A DNA stretch of 64,000 nt from NCBI GenBank assembly GCA_964474455.1, contig CAYYSU010000004.1, positions 1-64,000 of the forward strand. Reading direction: 5' to 3'. This stretch comes from BM520 sp964474455 (GTDB lineage Bacteria; Bacteroidota; Bacteroidia; Bacteroidales; BM520). The notes below the pieces were generated by a model. That model saw only the letters and a list, made by a program, of their open reading frames with translations. It had not been told where the DNA came from and did no database searches. Both the position numbers and the translations under genes were made by a program. Of this stretch, positions 26,981 to 34,644 are shown one piece after another; the first letter of the stretch is position 1, and each line of letters starts with the position of its first letter.

Positions 26981-27856
26981 CTACAGAATATTTGCCAGTT
27001 GTTCTTTAATTTTCTCCAGCTCATCCTTCATCTGAACAACAATTTTCTGAATATTAGCCTCATTGGCTTTAGAGCCCAGAGTATTAATCTCGCGACCGAT
27101 CTCCTGGCAAATAAAACCAAGCTTTTTACCCTGCGCATCCTTGAAGTCCATAGTCTCGAGGAAATAATCACAGTGACGTTTCAGTCGGACTTTCTCCTCA
27201 GTGATATCGTATTTTTCGAGATAGTAAATCAGCTCCTGCTCGAATCTGTTTTGGTCAACTCTGCCAGCTTCTATCCAGTTTTTCATCTCTTTATCAAGCT
27301 TTTGCCTGATAACAACTACTCTTTGATCTTCATACGGCTCTACCTGTTTCAGCAGATCAACGATTTTCGCAATACGGTTGACCATATCTTCTGCAAGAGA
27401 TTTTCCCTCTTCAAGGCGGAACTCATTGATAGCGGTAATGGCATTTTTTACACCCTCACGCAGTGCTAACCATTCTTTCTCTTCCAGCTCCTGGCCGGAT
27501 GATTGCAGAACGTCAGGCATACGCATAAGCAGAGCCATATAATCTGTGCTTCCGGTTTGTTCTACTAATGCCTCAAGCTCCTTAAGCTGTTTGTAATAAT
27601 CCAATGCAAGATCTTTATTGAGCACATGGTTTTGCGAAACACCAGTAAGCTCGACATTAATAAAGAAATCAATCTTTCCACGCATCAGCGTATTGGTTAC
27701 CATCTGTCGTATTTCCTGTTCTTTAGATCGGTAGAAGGAAGGAATTCTGGCATTAAAATCAAACTGTTTACTATTTAAGGAACGGAGTTCTATAGTGATT
27801 TTTTTTTCTGGCATCACGATGACCTCTTTGCCGTATCCCGTCATGGATTTTATCAT
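26981..27856 (-). CDS. yicC: YicC/YloC-family endoribonuclease
   Basis: A 291-residue protein starting with the family hallmark MIKSMTGYG and ending with ETMDFKDAQGKKLGFICQEIGREINTLGSKAN, the conserved C-terminal YicC signature. Members are endoribonucleases involved in RNA turnover. The open frame extends six codons to a TTG at 27874, but that lies inside the -7 promoter box, so the ATG is preferred. Pairing with gmk is conserved widely in bacteria. Confidence 0.93.
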   Translation of the reverse strand: MIKSMTGYGKEVIVMPEKKITIELRSLNSKQFDFNARIPSFYRSKEQEIRQMVTNTLMRGKIDFFINVELTGVSQNHVLNKDLALDYYKQLKELEALVEQTGSTDYMALLMRMPDVLQSSGQELEEKEWLALREGVKNAITAINEFRLEEGKSLAEDMVNRIAKIVDLLKQVEPYEDQRVVVIRQKLDKEMKNWIEAGRVDQNRFEQELIYYLEKYDITEEKVRLKRHCDYFLETMDFKDAQGKKLGFICQEIGREINTLGSKANEANIQKIVVQMKDELEKIKEQLANIL

Positions 27857-27871
27857 AGAAATATTTTTTGA

Positions 27872-27879
27872 CAAATATA
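27872..27879 (-). promoter_or_regulatory. -7 promoter box of yicC-gmk-nadD
   Basis: TATATTTG on the minus strand, 15 bases before the yicC ATG and directly after the hsp20 terminator. Confidence 0.6.
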
Positions 27880-27881
27880 TG

Positions 27882-27917
27882 AAAAACGGGGAACCGATGT
27901 CTCCATCAATTCCCCGT
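27882..27917 (-). terminator. intrinsic terminator of hsp20
   Basis: On the minus strand ACGGGGAA pairs with TTCCCCGT, and an inner GATG/CATC stem closes a GAGA tetraloop. A T run follows. It isolates hsp20 from yicC. Confidence 0.9.
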
Positions 27918-27946
27918 CACCAATTCAAATCACTAACTCAATACAA

Positions 27947-28366
27947 TTATGCTATTTCAATCATCCTTACTGGTTGTGGCTTAGCTTCCTCTTTTTTAGG
28001 AAGAGAAATCACAAGGATACCATTATTATAATTTGCTTCAATCTTATCAGCACTTACTGAGTCAGGCATTGAGAATCTGCGATTGAAAGATCCGAAATAA
28101 AACTCTTTGCGTACATATTTCTTCTCTTTTACCTCATCCTCCGTTGTCACTTCTGCGGAAACGGTTAGGATATCGTTTTCAACATTGATCTTAAAATCCT
28201 CTTTTTTCATTCCGGGAACCATAATGTCAAGTTCAAATTCATTTTCATTCTCCCGGATATTAACAGCAGGTTTACAATTCTTTGCTGTCGGCATGTCTGA
28301 ATCAAAATCATTAAGAAAACGATTCATCATTTCATTTACTGTCGGTTGACTAAATCTCATTAACAT
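27947..28366 (-). CDS. small heat-shock protein (Hsp20/alpha-crystallin)
   Basis: A 139-residue holdase chaperone that binds unfolding proteins. The alpha-crystallin domain spans about residues 32-130 (PAVNIRENENEFELDIMVPGMKKEDF ... NNGILVISLPK), with the usual GIL segment near the end. The start is supported by a perfect AGGAGG with eight-base spacing, a rare feature here. The gene is monocistronic, flanked by a long upstream region with repeats and a strong terminator. Confidence 0.95.
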   Translation of the reverse strand: MLMRFSQPTVNEMMNRFLNDFDSDMPTAKNCKPAVNIRENENEFELDIMVPGMKKEDFKINVENDILTVSAEVTTEDEVKEKKYVRKEFYFGSFNRRFSMPDSVSADKIEANYNNGILVISLPKKEEAKPQPVRMIEIA

Positions 28367-28374
28367 TTTTATTT

Positions 28375-28380
28375 CCTCCT
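28375..28380 (-). promoter_or_regulatory. strong Shine-Dalgarno site of hsp20
   Basis: AGGAGG, eight bases before the ATG. It stands out because nearly all other genes in the window lack a recognisable Shine-Dalgarno sequence. Confidence 0.75.
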
Positions 28381-28516
28381 ATTATTATTTTATTTATTAA
28401 TTTTTTATTTATTAATCGTTGATGGAGTTTAGTCAATCATTATGCCAAAGGAATAAAAGGCATTTACACAAGCATCTGCACGACTAAATGTCATCATAAA
28501 AAGATATTGTAGTGAC

Positions 28517-28533
28517 ATATTGTCGCACAATAT
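28517..28533. repeat. inverted repeat ATATTGT-N3-ACAATAT
   Basis: A perfect 7+7 palindrome with a three-base centre, about 150 bases upstream of hsp20. Further ATATTGT copies lie at 28504 and 28538. Confidence 0.55.
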
Positions 28534-28624
28534 ATTAATATTGTCAAAGAACAATAATATTACCCAAACCCTTAAGAGGCTAATTATAATACTATTACTG
28601 CACCAATTTTTACCTCGAACCTCG

Positions 28625-28702
28625 ATAAATCGACGGTTTTACAAAAACAGATAACTAATTGATAAATAATCTTTATGGAAATTATTCACCTCGTCGATTT
28701 AT
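28625..28702. repeat. separated 11-bp inverted repeat
   Basis: ATAAATCGACG at 28625-28635 is exactly complementary to CGTCGATTTAT at 28692-28702. The 56-base gap is AT-rich. Function is unknown. Confidence 0.5.
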
Positions 28703-28809
28703 GTCAAAAAACAACATAATAAGATCTTTATGGGCAATTGGTTCTTCTCTCTGAATCATTGCAAAACAGGGTCAAATAAAACACATCTATTTCTGATACT
28801 TCGGTTGAG

Positions 28810-29910
28810 CTACTTCTTCAGCTGATTAACAAAATCGTCGATTAGTTTACCTGCAGCATTATAGGAACTAATTTTATCCTCTTCAATAAGCTCTTCCATC
28901 TGCTTAACCAAAGCTTTTATTTCCTCATTTTGATAGAAGAGATCACCAAGTGAAGCGTGTATTGTCTGGTGCATTATATGGCGGGCTTGTTTTTTTCTTT
29001 TATGTATAAAAAAGCCATTTTTCTGTGTTAATATGAAATATTCACATATCATATTCCACACTTCGGGGATATGGAATTTTGTTCTTGCGGAGCAGATATC
29101 CACCTTTGGGATCCATCCTGACTCAGGTGGCGGGAACAGATGCAGAGCATTGGCATATTCACGTTTAGCGAGCTCAGCTTTTTTAAGATTATCCCCTTCA
29201 GCTTTATTTATCACTATGGCATCGGCCATTTCCATAATACCTCTTTTAATACCCTGTAGTTCGTCTCCTGCTCCTGCCAGTTGTAGTAGCAGGAAGAAGT
29301 CGACCATTGAATGGACTGCAATTTCTGATTGTCCCACTCCCACCGTTTCCACCAGGATAGTATCAAATCCTGCGGCTTCACAGAGGATAATGGATTCGTG
29401 TGTTTTGCGGGCTACGCCGCCCAGGGTTCCTGCTGACGGGGAGGGTCGGATAAAGGCATTTGCGTCTGTTGCCAGCTCTTCCATTCTGGTTTTATCTCCC
29501 AGGATACTTCCTTTTGAACGTGCCGAGGAGGGGTCGATGGCAAGTACCGCTACCTTTTTCCCGGCATCGGTGAGCTGTGTTCCCAGAGCTTCAATAAAGG
29601 TTGACTTCCCCACTCCGGGGACTCCGGTGATGCCAATACGAAAAGAGGCCCCGGTAAAGGGAAGACATTTTTCTATAATCTGTTGAGCTTTGAGGTTATG
29701 AGCGGGCAGAGAACTCTCAATAAGAGTAATGGCCTTACTCAGAAGCATTATATTTCCTGAGGTGATACCTTTTACAAATTCTTCTACCGAAGGGCCGGGT
29801 TTTCGCATGGATTTAAAACGGGAAATGGCATCTTCATTGAAAGATGCCGGTTGCTCAACACCTTCCTGTACATGAAGAGCAGATTTATTTTTGTGTTTAC
29901 TGTTTTCCAT
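28810..29910 (-). CDS. meaB: methylmalonyl-CoA mutase-associated GTPase MeaB
   Basis: A G3E-type GTPase chaperone that loads and protects adenosylcobalamin in methylmalonyl-CoA mutase. The 366-residue protein has a Walker A GVPGVGKS at residues 96-103, the switch regions PSSARSKGSILGDKTRM and ETVGVGQSEI, and base specificity NKAEGD. The mutase genes are not in the window. It lies six bases after a receiver-domain gene and is probably cotranscribed with it. Confidence 0.94.
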   Translation of the reverse strand: MENSKHKNKSALHVQEGVEQPASFNEDAISRFKSMRKPGPSVEEFVKGITSGNIMLLSKAITLIESSLPAHNLKAQQIIEKCLPFTGASFRIGITGVPGVGKSTFIEALGTQLTDAGKKVAVLAIDPSSARSKGSILGDKTRMEELATDANAFIRPSPSAGTLGGVARKTHESIILCEAAGFDTILVETVGVGQSEIAVHSMVDFFLLLQLAGAGDELQGIKRGIMEMADAIVINKAEGDNLKKAELAKREYANALHLFPPPESGWIPKVDICSARTKFHIPEVWNMICEYFILTQKNGFFIHKRKKQARHIMHQTIHASLGDLFYQNEEIKALVKQMEELIEEDKISSYNAAGKLIDDFVNQLKK

Positions 29911-29916
29911 TGACTT

Positions 29917-30393
29917 TTATCCTAACTGTGCACGAAGTTTTTCTATCTCTTCTCTCAGCTGTTTTATCTCTTTCTGCATTTCAGCTTTTTGTAAAAGAGT
30001 ATTCTGACGTTGGCGATACAGTACGAGAAAAACCTCAACTTTACTGATAAGGATATGTGGATTTACCGGTTTGGTGAGATAATCTACTGCGCCTGTATGA
30101 TATCCTTTAGAGATACTCTCGTTATCGGTAAATATAGCAGATACAAAAACTATTGGAACCCTTTTAAGATGCTCAAAATCGCGCACCTTCTTAGCTAACT
30201 CAAAGCCATCCATTCCTGGCATTTGAACATCAAAAATCATAAGAGCAAAATCATTACCCTCTAAAAGCTCTAAAGCTTCCTGACCACTATAAGCCTTTAA
30301 AATATTGGCCTTTACTTTTCTGAGCAGATTTTCAAGCAGAAGAATATTCATCTTTTGATCATCTACAATTAAGATATTAGGTTGACCCACCAT
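29917..30393 (-). CDS. receiver-only response regulator
   Basis: A 158-residue CheY-like protein with acidic pocket residues D11-D12, phosphoacceptor Asp55 in MIFDVQMPGMDG, a conserved Thr/Ser switch region and Lys in YLTKPVNP. The last 30 residues form a charged coiled coil and no DNA-binding or enzymatic output domain is present. A GTG at 30417 would extend it but lies inside the promoter box, so the ATG is chosen. No histidine kinase is adjacent. It is followed by meaB after six bases. Confidence 0.9.
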   Translation of the reverse strand: MVGQPNILIVDDQKMNILLLENLLRKVKANILKAYSGQEALELLEGNDFALMIFDVQMPGMDGFELAKKVRDFEHLKRVPIVFVSAIFTDNESISKGYHTGAVDYLTKPVNPHILISKVEVFLVLYRQRQNTLLQKAEMQKEIKQLREEIEKLRAQLG

Positions 30394-30416
30394 AGTATTT
30401 TGATTATTTGCTATCA

Positions 30417-30424
30417 CAAAGGTA
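30417..30424 (-). promoter_or_regulatory. -7 promoter box of response regulator-meaB operon
   Basis: TACCTTTG on the minus strand, 23 bases before the chosen ATG. It lies in the short gap between this operon and the TPR/LuxR gene. Confidence 0.55.
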
Positions 30425-30435
30425 ATAAAACCCTA

Positions 30436-32010
30436 TTAATACTTAGATAGAAATTGTGAAAGGCCTATTTGAGTGTTAGAAATATTCAGTTTCTTTCTCA
30501 ATCGGGTTCGTGCCACCTCCAGAGAAGAGACACTCTGTCCGGTAATTGCAGATATCTCTTTCGTTGACATATCCATTCGCAGGAAAGCACAAAGACGCTT
30601 TTCTCCCACTGTAAGGTCAGGGAAATCGCGTTGCAAATCATCATAAAACGAATCATGAACATCCTTAAAACGAATTTCAAACTCTTCCCACACATTATTA
30701 TCAATATTCGACCTCAGGTCAGTGATAACCTGCTGAATAACATGTTGATTCTCCTTCTTGAGGTTCTTTCGCAGACCAATAAGTTTATCAGATATGCACT
30801 CTATCAGTTCGTTTTTTTTCAACAGATAGAGCATATTGGCTGTTAACTCCCTGTTTTTATGATCCAACTCCTCAACCAAAAGTTTTTTTTCAAGTTGAGT
30901 ACGTTTATTTTTTCCTTTTTGGTTTCTGAATAACAAAAACAATATTGCCAGCGCAGCCAGTAAGCCGCAGCCAATAATATAATATCTCAATCGACGTTGG
31001 TAGTTTATTTCATCGGATTTTTTCTGTTCCTTCTCGTACATGTGTTGCAGTTCCAGGCTGGTTACAATCCTCGACAACTCATCCTTGTTTGTTCTCTCCA
31101 TCATTTCAGTGTACTCCAGGTGATGAGAATACGCTTTTTCATATTCTCCCAGGCTTTCGTACACCCTGCTAAGCATTTTGAGGCAACTCGCAGCATAATC
31201 CCAGGATTCCTGCTCCCGGCTTATATCAAGTGCTACAGAAAGTGGTTTAATGGCATCACTCCATTGCTCTTGCCGGATATAGTAACTACCAATAAACTGG
31301 TATCCCGAAGCCACACCTGTTTCATCGCCCAGATCCCTTTTCAGATTTATCCGCTTATGGAAATAGTCCAAAGCTTTGGGATTATTCATATGATTATATG
31401 TAATACCTATATTTCCATAATTATTACTTATCCAGTCTTTATTATTCAATTTTTGATTTATTTCCAACGACATAAAAAAATATTCCAGCGCGATATTGTA
31501 CTGCTCCTTATTGAGAGAAACCATTCCTATATTATTATAGTTGGCCGCCAAGAGGTTCTCATTACTATTTTTTCTGTTCAACTCAATGGCATCCAGGAGG
31601 TATTCTTCAGCAATATTGTAATCTTTCAGTGAGATATATACTGTGGCAATATAGTTCTTAGCAGTGGCAATAATTTTTTCATCACCATATTCTTCACCAA
31701 TACTCAATGCATTAAAATAGTACTCTACAGCTTTTATTTCGTTACCAACTCCAAAGAGAATTTTCCCATAATTGATATATGTATCGGCCAATCCATTATA
31801 ATCATCCAATTGCCTGGCAATTTTCATTGCCTGCTCGAGATACTCCACAGCTTTTTGAGGGTTTGAATATACTTTTTGGCGGGATACTTCATTCAGGATA
31901 CGTACTTTAGAAGTATCGTCGGGCAGCATCTCAGGAGATATGGCAAGTTCATTCTGTGCTGAAGCCAGATAAAAAAACACCATAAAGAATACTGTTATGA
32001 AATACCTCAT
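30436..32010 (-). CDS. TPR-transmembrane-LuxR-type HTH regulator
   Basis: A 524-residue protein with a signal peptide (ending YLASA before QNEL), an array of tetratricopeptide repeats (about residues 60-320), one transmembrane helix (YYIIGCGLLAALAILFLLF, about 338-356), a coiled coil and a C-terminal helix-turn-helix region (LTVGEKRLCAFLRMDMSTKEISAITGQSVSSLEVARTRLRKK). TPRs would face the periplasm and the HTH the cytoplasm, giving a one-chain membrane sensor-regulator. Similar proteins are common in Bacteroidota; targets are unknown. It lies next to a receiver-only regulator. Confidence 0.85.
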   Translation of the reverse strand: MRYFITVFFMVFFYLASAQNELAISPEMLPDDTSKVRILNEVSRQKVYSNPQKAVEYLEQAMKIARQLDDYNGLADTYINYGKILFGVGNEIKAVEYYFNALSIGEEYGDEKIIATAKNYIATVYISLKDYNIAEEYLLDAIELNRKNSNENLLAANYNNIGMVSLNKEQYNIALEYFFMSLEINQKLNNKDWISNNYGNIGITYNHMNNPKALDYFHKRINLKRDLGDETGVASGYQFIGSYYIRQEQWSDAIKPLSVALDISREQESWDYAASCLKMLSRVYESLGEYEKAYSHHLEYTEMMERTNKDELSRIVTSLELQHMYEKEQKKSDEINYQRRLRYYIIGCGLLAALAILFLLFRNQKGKNKRTQLEKKLLVEELDHKNRELTANMLYLLKKNELIECISDKLIGLRKNLKKENQHVIQQVITDLRSNIDNNVWEEFEIRFKDVHDSFYDDLQRDFPDLTVGEKRLCAFLRMDMSTKEISAITGQSVSSLEVARTRLRKKLNISNTQIGLSQFLSKY

Positions 32011-32063
32011 TTTCTTGTTTTAATGTGTGATCGGGAAATCGGGTACAATATACAAAAAAGCAT

Positions 32064-32071
32064 TAACTTTG
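32064..32071 (+). promoter_or_regulatory. -7 promoter box of tRNA-Pro
   Basis: TAACTTTG, 45 bases before the mature tRNA. The distance implies a longer 5' leader than for tRNA-Phe. Confidence 0.45.
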
Positions 32072-32116
32072 CGCTAGCATAGATCATCATAACAGTTTTA
32101 GATCATTGCAATACCT

Positions 32117-32190
32117 CGGGATGTAGCGCAGCCCGGTAGCGCGCTTCGTTCGGGACGAAGAAGTCGTAGGTTCGAATCCTATCATCCCGA
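32117..32190 (+). tRNA. tRNA-Pro (CGG)
   Basis: A 74-base cloverleaf. CGGGATG pairs with CATCCCG, the D arm is GCGC/GCGC, the anticodon stem CTTCG/CGAAG encloses TTCGGGA with anticodon CGG, and the T stem GTAGG/CCTAT closes TTCGAAT. The discriminator is A and CCA is not encoded. Confidence 0.96.
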
Positions 32191-32196
32191 CTAACG

Positions 32197-32225
32197 GCCC
32201 CTCAGGCATCGCTGGGGGGCTTTTT
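32197..32225 (+). terminator. intrinsic terminator of tRNA-Pro
   Basis: GCCCCTCAG and CTGGGGGGC form a nine-pair stem (one G-T pair) around a six-base loop, followed by five T. Confidence 0.9.
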
Positions 32226-32287
32226 AATTCGACGTATTATTCCTTGTTCGGTATTAATCATTTAAAGTAAGGATCAGGTACCAGCAT

Positions 32288-32328
32288 AAAAAAAACAGGG
32301 AGCGTCTTTGGGGAAAAGACGTCCCTGT
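32288..32328 (-). terminator. intrinsic terminator of the sigma/anti-sigma/PKD operon
   Basis: On the minus strand ACAGGGA/TCCCTGT and CGTCTTT/AAAGACG stack with one bulge around a short loop, then a run of T. It lies just after the PKD gene. Confidence 0.9.
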
Positions 32329-32350
32329 GCCTAGCTTATTAACCAAAATT

Positions 32351-34636
32351 CTAATCCCTAATAAACTTTGAAACGAATGTTTCGCTGCCAGCAGGAGTTA
32401 TAATTTTCAAAACATAAATTCCGGACGGAAGATCTTCAACAGGAATTGAATGCCCGTTCAATCCTCTTTTAACAGTATAATTTTCTTCATATACTATCTG
32501 ACCGGAATAATTAAGAACTCTTATAATTGCTCTATTATTACCTTTAGACTCAAAAGAGATGTTAAGGGTTGCTTGTGTAGGTACGGGAAATAAAAATATT
32601 TTAGAAAACATCTTTTCATTATAATTATCTATGCCAGTAACATCCGTATCAAAGATCTCTATTTCAACATCTTCAACGGCAGGCACCGACTCTGTAAGAC
32701 AAATATTTGAGGGCAAAGAAAAGTCACCTGTCGATTCAGCAACAACATAATAACACTGCAACGCGATATTCTCAAATCTAAAAAACCCAAACTCATCTGT
32801 TACCTCATACATCAGGGCATCTTCATCTTCATTATAGAGGAGAATATTTACAGGATCATAATTCCGGGTTCCTGGTGTTTTAAAAATAATTCTTCCATGG
32901 ATACTTCCCGAGCCAACTCCCATATTTTCCTGATCAACCAATACTGTATTACAATCAAAAATATCTGAGTGGACATCAATAAAGTCTGCATCCTGCCATT
33001 TCAAGGTTGAGGGGTGATAAACCGGGAAGTAGAGGCCGTAATGTGAGCTGTTGTTTTTGAGGTTGGCTTTAATAATATATTCACCTTCAAGCAGCCAGGT
33101 AAAATAGTAATATCCATATTCAAAAAATGCCATTGTATCCACAAGGTAAAGGCCTGTACTATGCTTACGATAGATATAAGCAATAGCTGTATCTCCTTCG
33201 TGTATAGGGTTATTAATGGGAAAGTCATCTTTAAACAGATAACCACCAATATTACGATATACTGGTGTTTCAATGGTTGTGCAAACCGTTACATCACAAT
33301 ACCCAAACTGATCTTTGATATTCAGGCACACATCATAGGTTCCTCCAACATCATAAACATGGTTTGTTTCCCAATTTATCACCTCTTCACCGTCACCAAA
33401 AGACCACGTTGTTTCGCCGGGAAATTGTATAGTGCTGTTATTTGTAAAATAGAAATGATTTCTGCGACTCGACAGGCTGTCGAGCAGATAAGAAAACTCC
33501 GCTTTACAATCAGGATGGTAATCCACCTCAACAATACGTGTAACAGAGGATGTACAGTTGTTGGCGGTATCTTCAACAGAGAGAGTAACATTATACAATC
33601 CGTTCAGGCTATATTCATGCGAAGGATTTTGTTCCTCAGAGCTGGAACCGTCGCCAAAGTCCCAGTGCCAGAATGCAATATCTCCATTTGACATATCAAA
33701 GAAAGAGTATCTGAAAGGGTTGGTGCTATCGGACATGATAGCATACCATGCCTCACAGGGTTCCAGAGTATCAGAGACAATAACCTCATCCTGATATGAG
33801 TCGGTACAGAAGTATGAATCTTCGCTTGAGACGGTAACGGTATAGCTACCTTCCTTTGGGAATGTATGAATCACAAAATCTCCCATTCCTGTGGAGCCAT
33901 CGCCAAAATCCCACTCAAAAACTGTGGGATACGGACTCTCAGTATAGGCCTGAAATCCAGCAGTAAGGCCGCTAAAATATACCGGCTCGAATGTCACACC
34001 GCAGTCATGGTTCATAACACTATCAATTACTATTTCCTGACATACAGTGTCGTAGCATGTTCCGTCGTTACGGGCAATACTATGACAAACCTTAAAGGTT
34101 CCTGAACTTTTAAACGTATGTAAAATATTCTTCTCATCACTAGATGTACCATCACCAAAATCCCAGAAAAAGAGATCACCCTCACCGTGCGACTGATCTG
34201 TAAAGAAATATGAGTATGATTTAAAGCAGTTGGTAATAACTGACTGGTAGGTAAAATCAGCCTGACAAATAAGTGCGCTCTCATCACAAACAGGGATAGA
34301 GAAATGCACATGAGAATCATTTTCAGAGAATATCTTCTCAAACCCAACCAATACACCATTACAATCCTCTATTTCTATAAAAACAACGCCCACTTTAACC
34401 TCTTTAGGTATTTCAATAGCATCAAATACAAATCCATCATTATTGGTATGTAATTCCGCATAATATCCGGGGAAAACATTTGTTTTGTCAATAGATATGA
34501 AAACTTCTCTATCGCCGAGAGGCACATGAGAATGCTCTTCAAAAACATTTCCGGAGATCAGGAGTGTATAGTTGTCGGCAGCGAATATCAGCAGCGAAAA
34601 GAGCAATGTAAAACAGATTAATATATATCTTTTCAT
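32351..34636 (-). CDS. PKD-repeat cell-surface protein with type IX sorting domain
   Basis: A 761-residue secreted protein. It has a signal peptide (ending LLIFA), four PKD domains marked by WDFGDG or WSFGDG (about residues 140-455), two carboxypeptidase-regulatory-like beta domains (KDDFPINNPIHEGDTAIAYIY and SIHGRIIFKTPG), and a C-terminal type A sorting domain (FLFPVPTQATLNISF to FVSKFIRD, about 685-761). It should cross the outer membrane by type IX secretion and be attached to or released from the surface. It lies eight bases after a probable dual-membrane anti-sigma gene and shares its terminator. Confidence 0.88.
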   Translation of the reverse strand: MKRYILICFTLLFSLLIFAADNYTLLISGNVFEEHSHVPLGDREVFISIDKTNVFPGYYAELHTNNDGFVFDAIEIPKEVKVGVVFIEIEDCNGVLVGFEKIFSENDSHVHFSIPVCDESALICQADFTYQSVITNCFKSYSYFFTDQSHGEGDLFFWDFGDGTSSDEKNILHTFKSSGTFKVCHSIARNDGTCYDTVCQEIVIDSVMNHDCGVTFEPVYFSGLTAGFQAYTESPYPTVFEWDFGDGSTGMGDFVIHTFPKEGSYTVTVSSEDSYFCTDSYQDEVIVSDTLEPCEAWYAIMSDSTNPFRYSFFDMSNGDIAFWHWDFGDGSSSEEQNPSHEYSLNGLYNVTLSVEDTANNCTSSVTRIVEVDYHPDCKAEFSYLLDSLSSRRNHFYFTNNSTIQFPGETTWSFGDGEEVINWETNHVYDVGGTYDVCLNIKDQFGYCDVTVCTTIETPVYRNIGGYLFKDDFPINNPIHEGDTAIAYIYRKHSTGLYLVDTMAFFEYGYYYFTWLLEGEYIIKANLKNNSSHYGLYFPVYHPSTLKWQDADFIDVHSDIFDCNTVLVDQENMGVGSGSIHGRIIFKTPGTRNYDPVNILLYNEDEDALMYEVTDEFGFFRFENIALQCYYVVAESTGDFSLPSNICLTESVPAVEDVEIEIFDTDVTGIDNYNEKMFSKIFLFPVPTQATLNISFESKGNNRAIIRVLNYSGQIVYEENYTVKRGLNGHSIPVEDLPSGIYVLKIITPAGSETFVSKFIRD

Positions 34637-34644
34637 ATCAATAA

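Larger units (their letters stand above)
28367..28809. other. 443-base regulatory region upstream of hsp20
   Basis: It has no gene and no TAnnTTTG box oriented toward hsp20. It carries three ATATTGT units (28504, 28517, 28538), the second forming an inverted repeat ATATTGT-CGC-ACAATAT at 28517-28533 and the third a near inverted repeat with ACAATAATATT. It also carries a separated 11-base inverted repeat at 28625-28635 and 28692-28702. These could be operator sites. Confidence 0.5.

Noticed and set aside
28367..28809. CIRCE-type heat-shock operator or riboswitch upstream of hsp20
   Set aside because: The CIRCE halves are absent and no known riboswitch fold is apparent.
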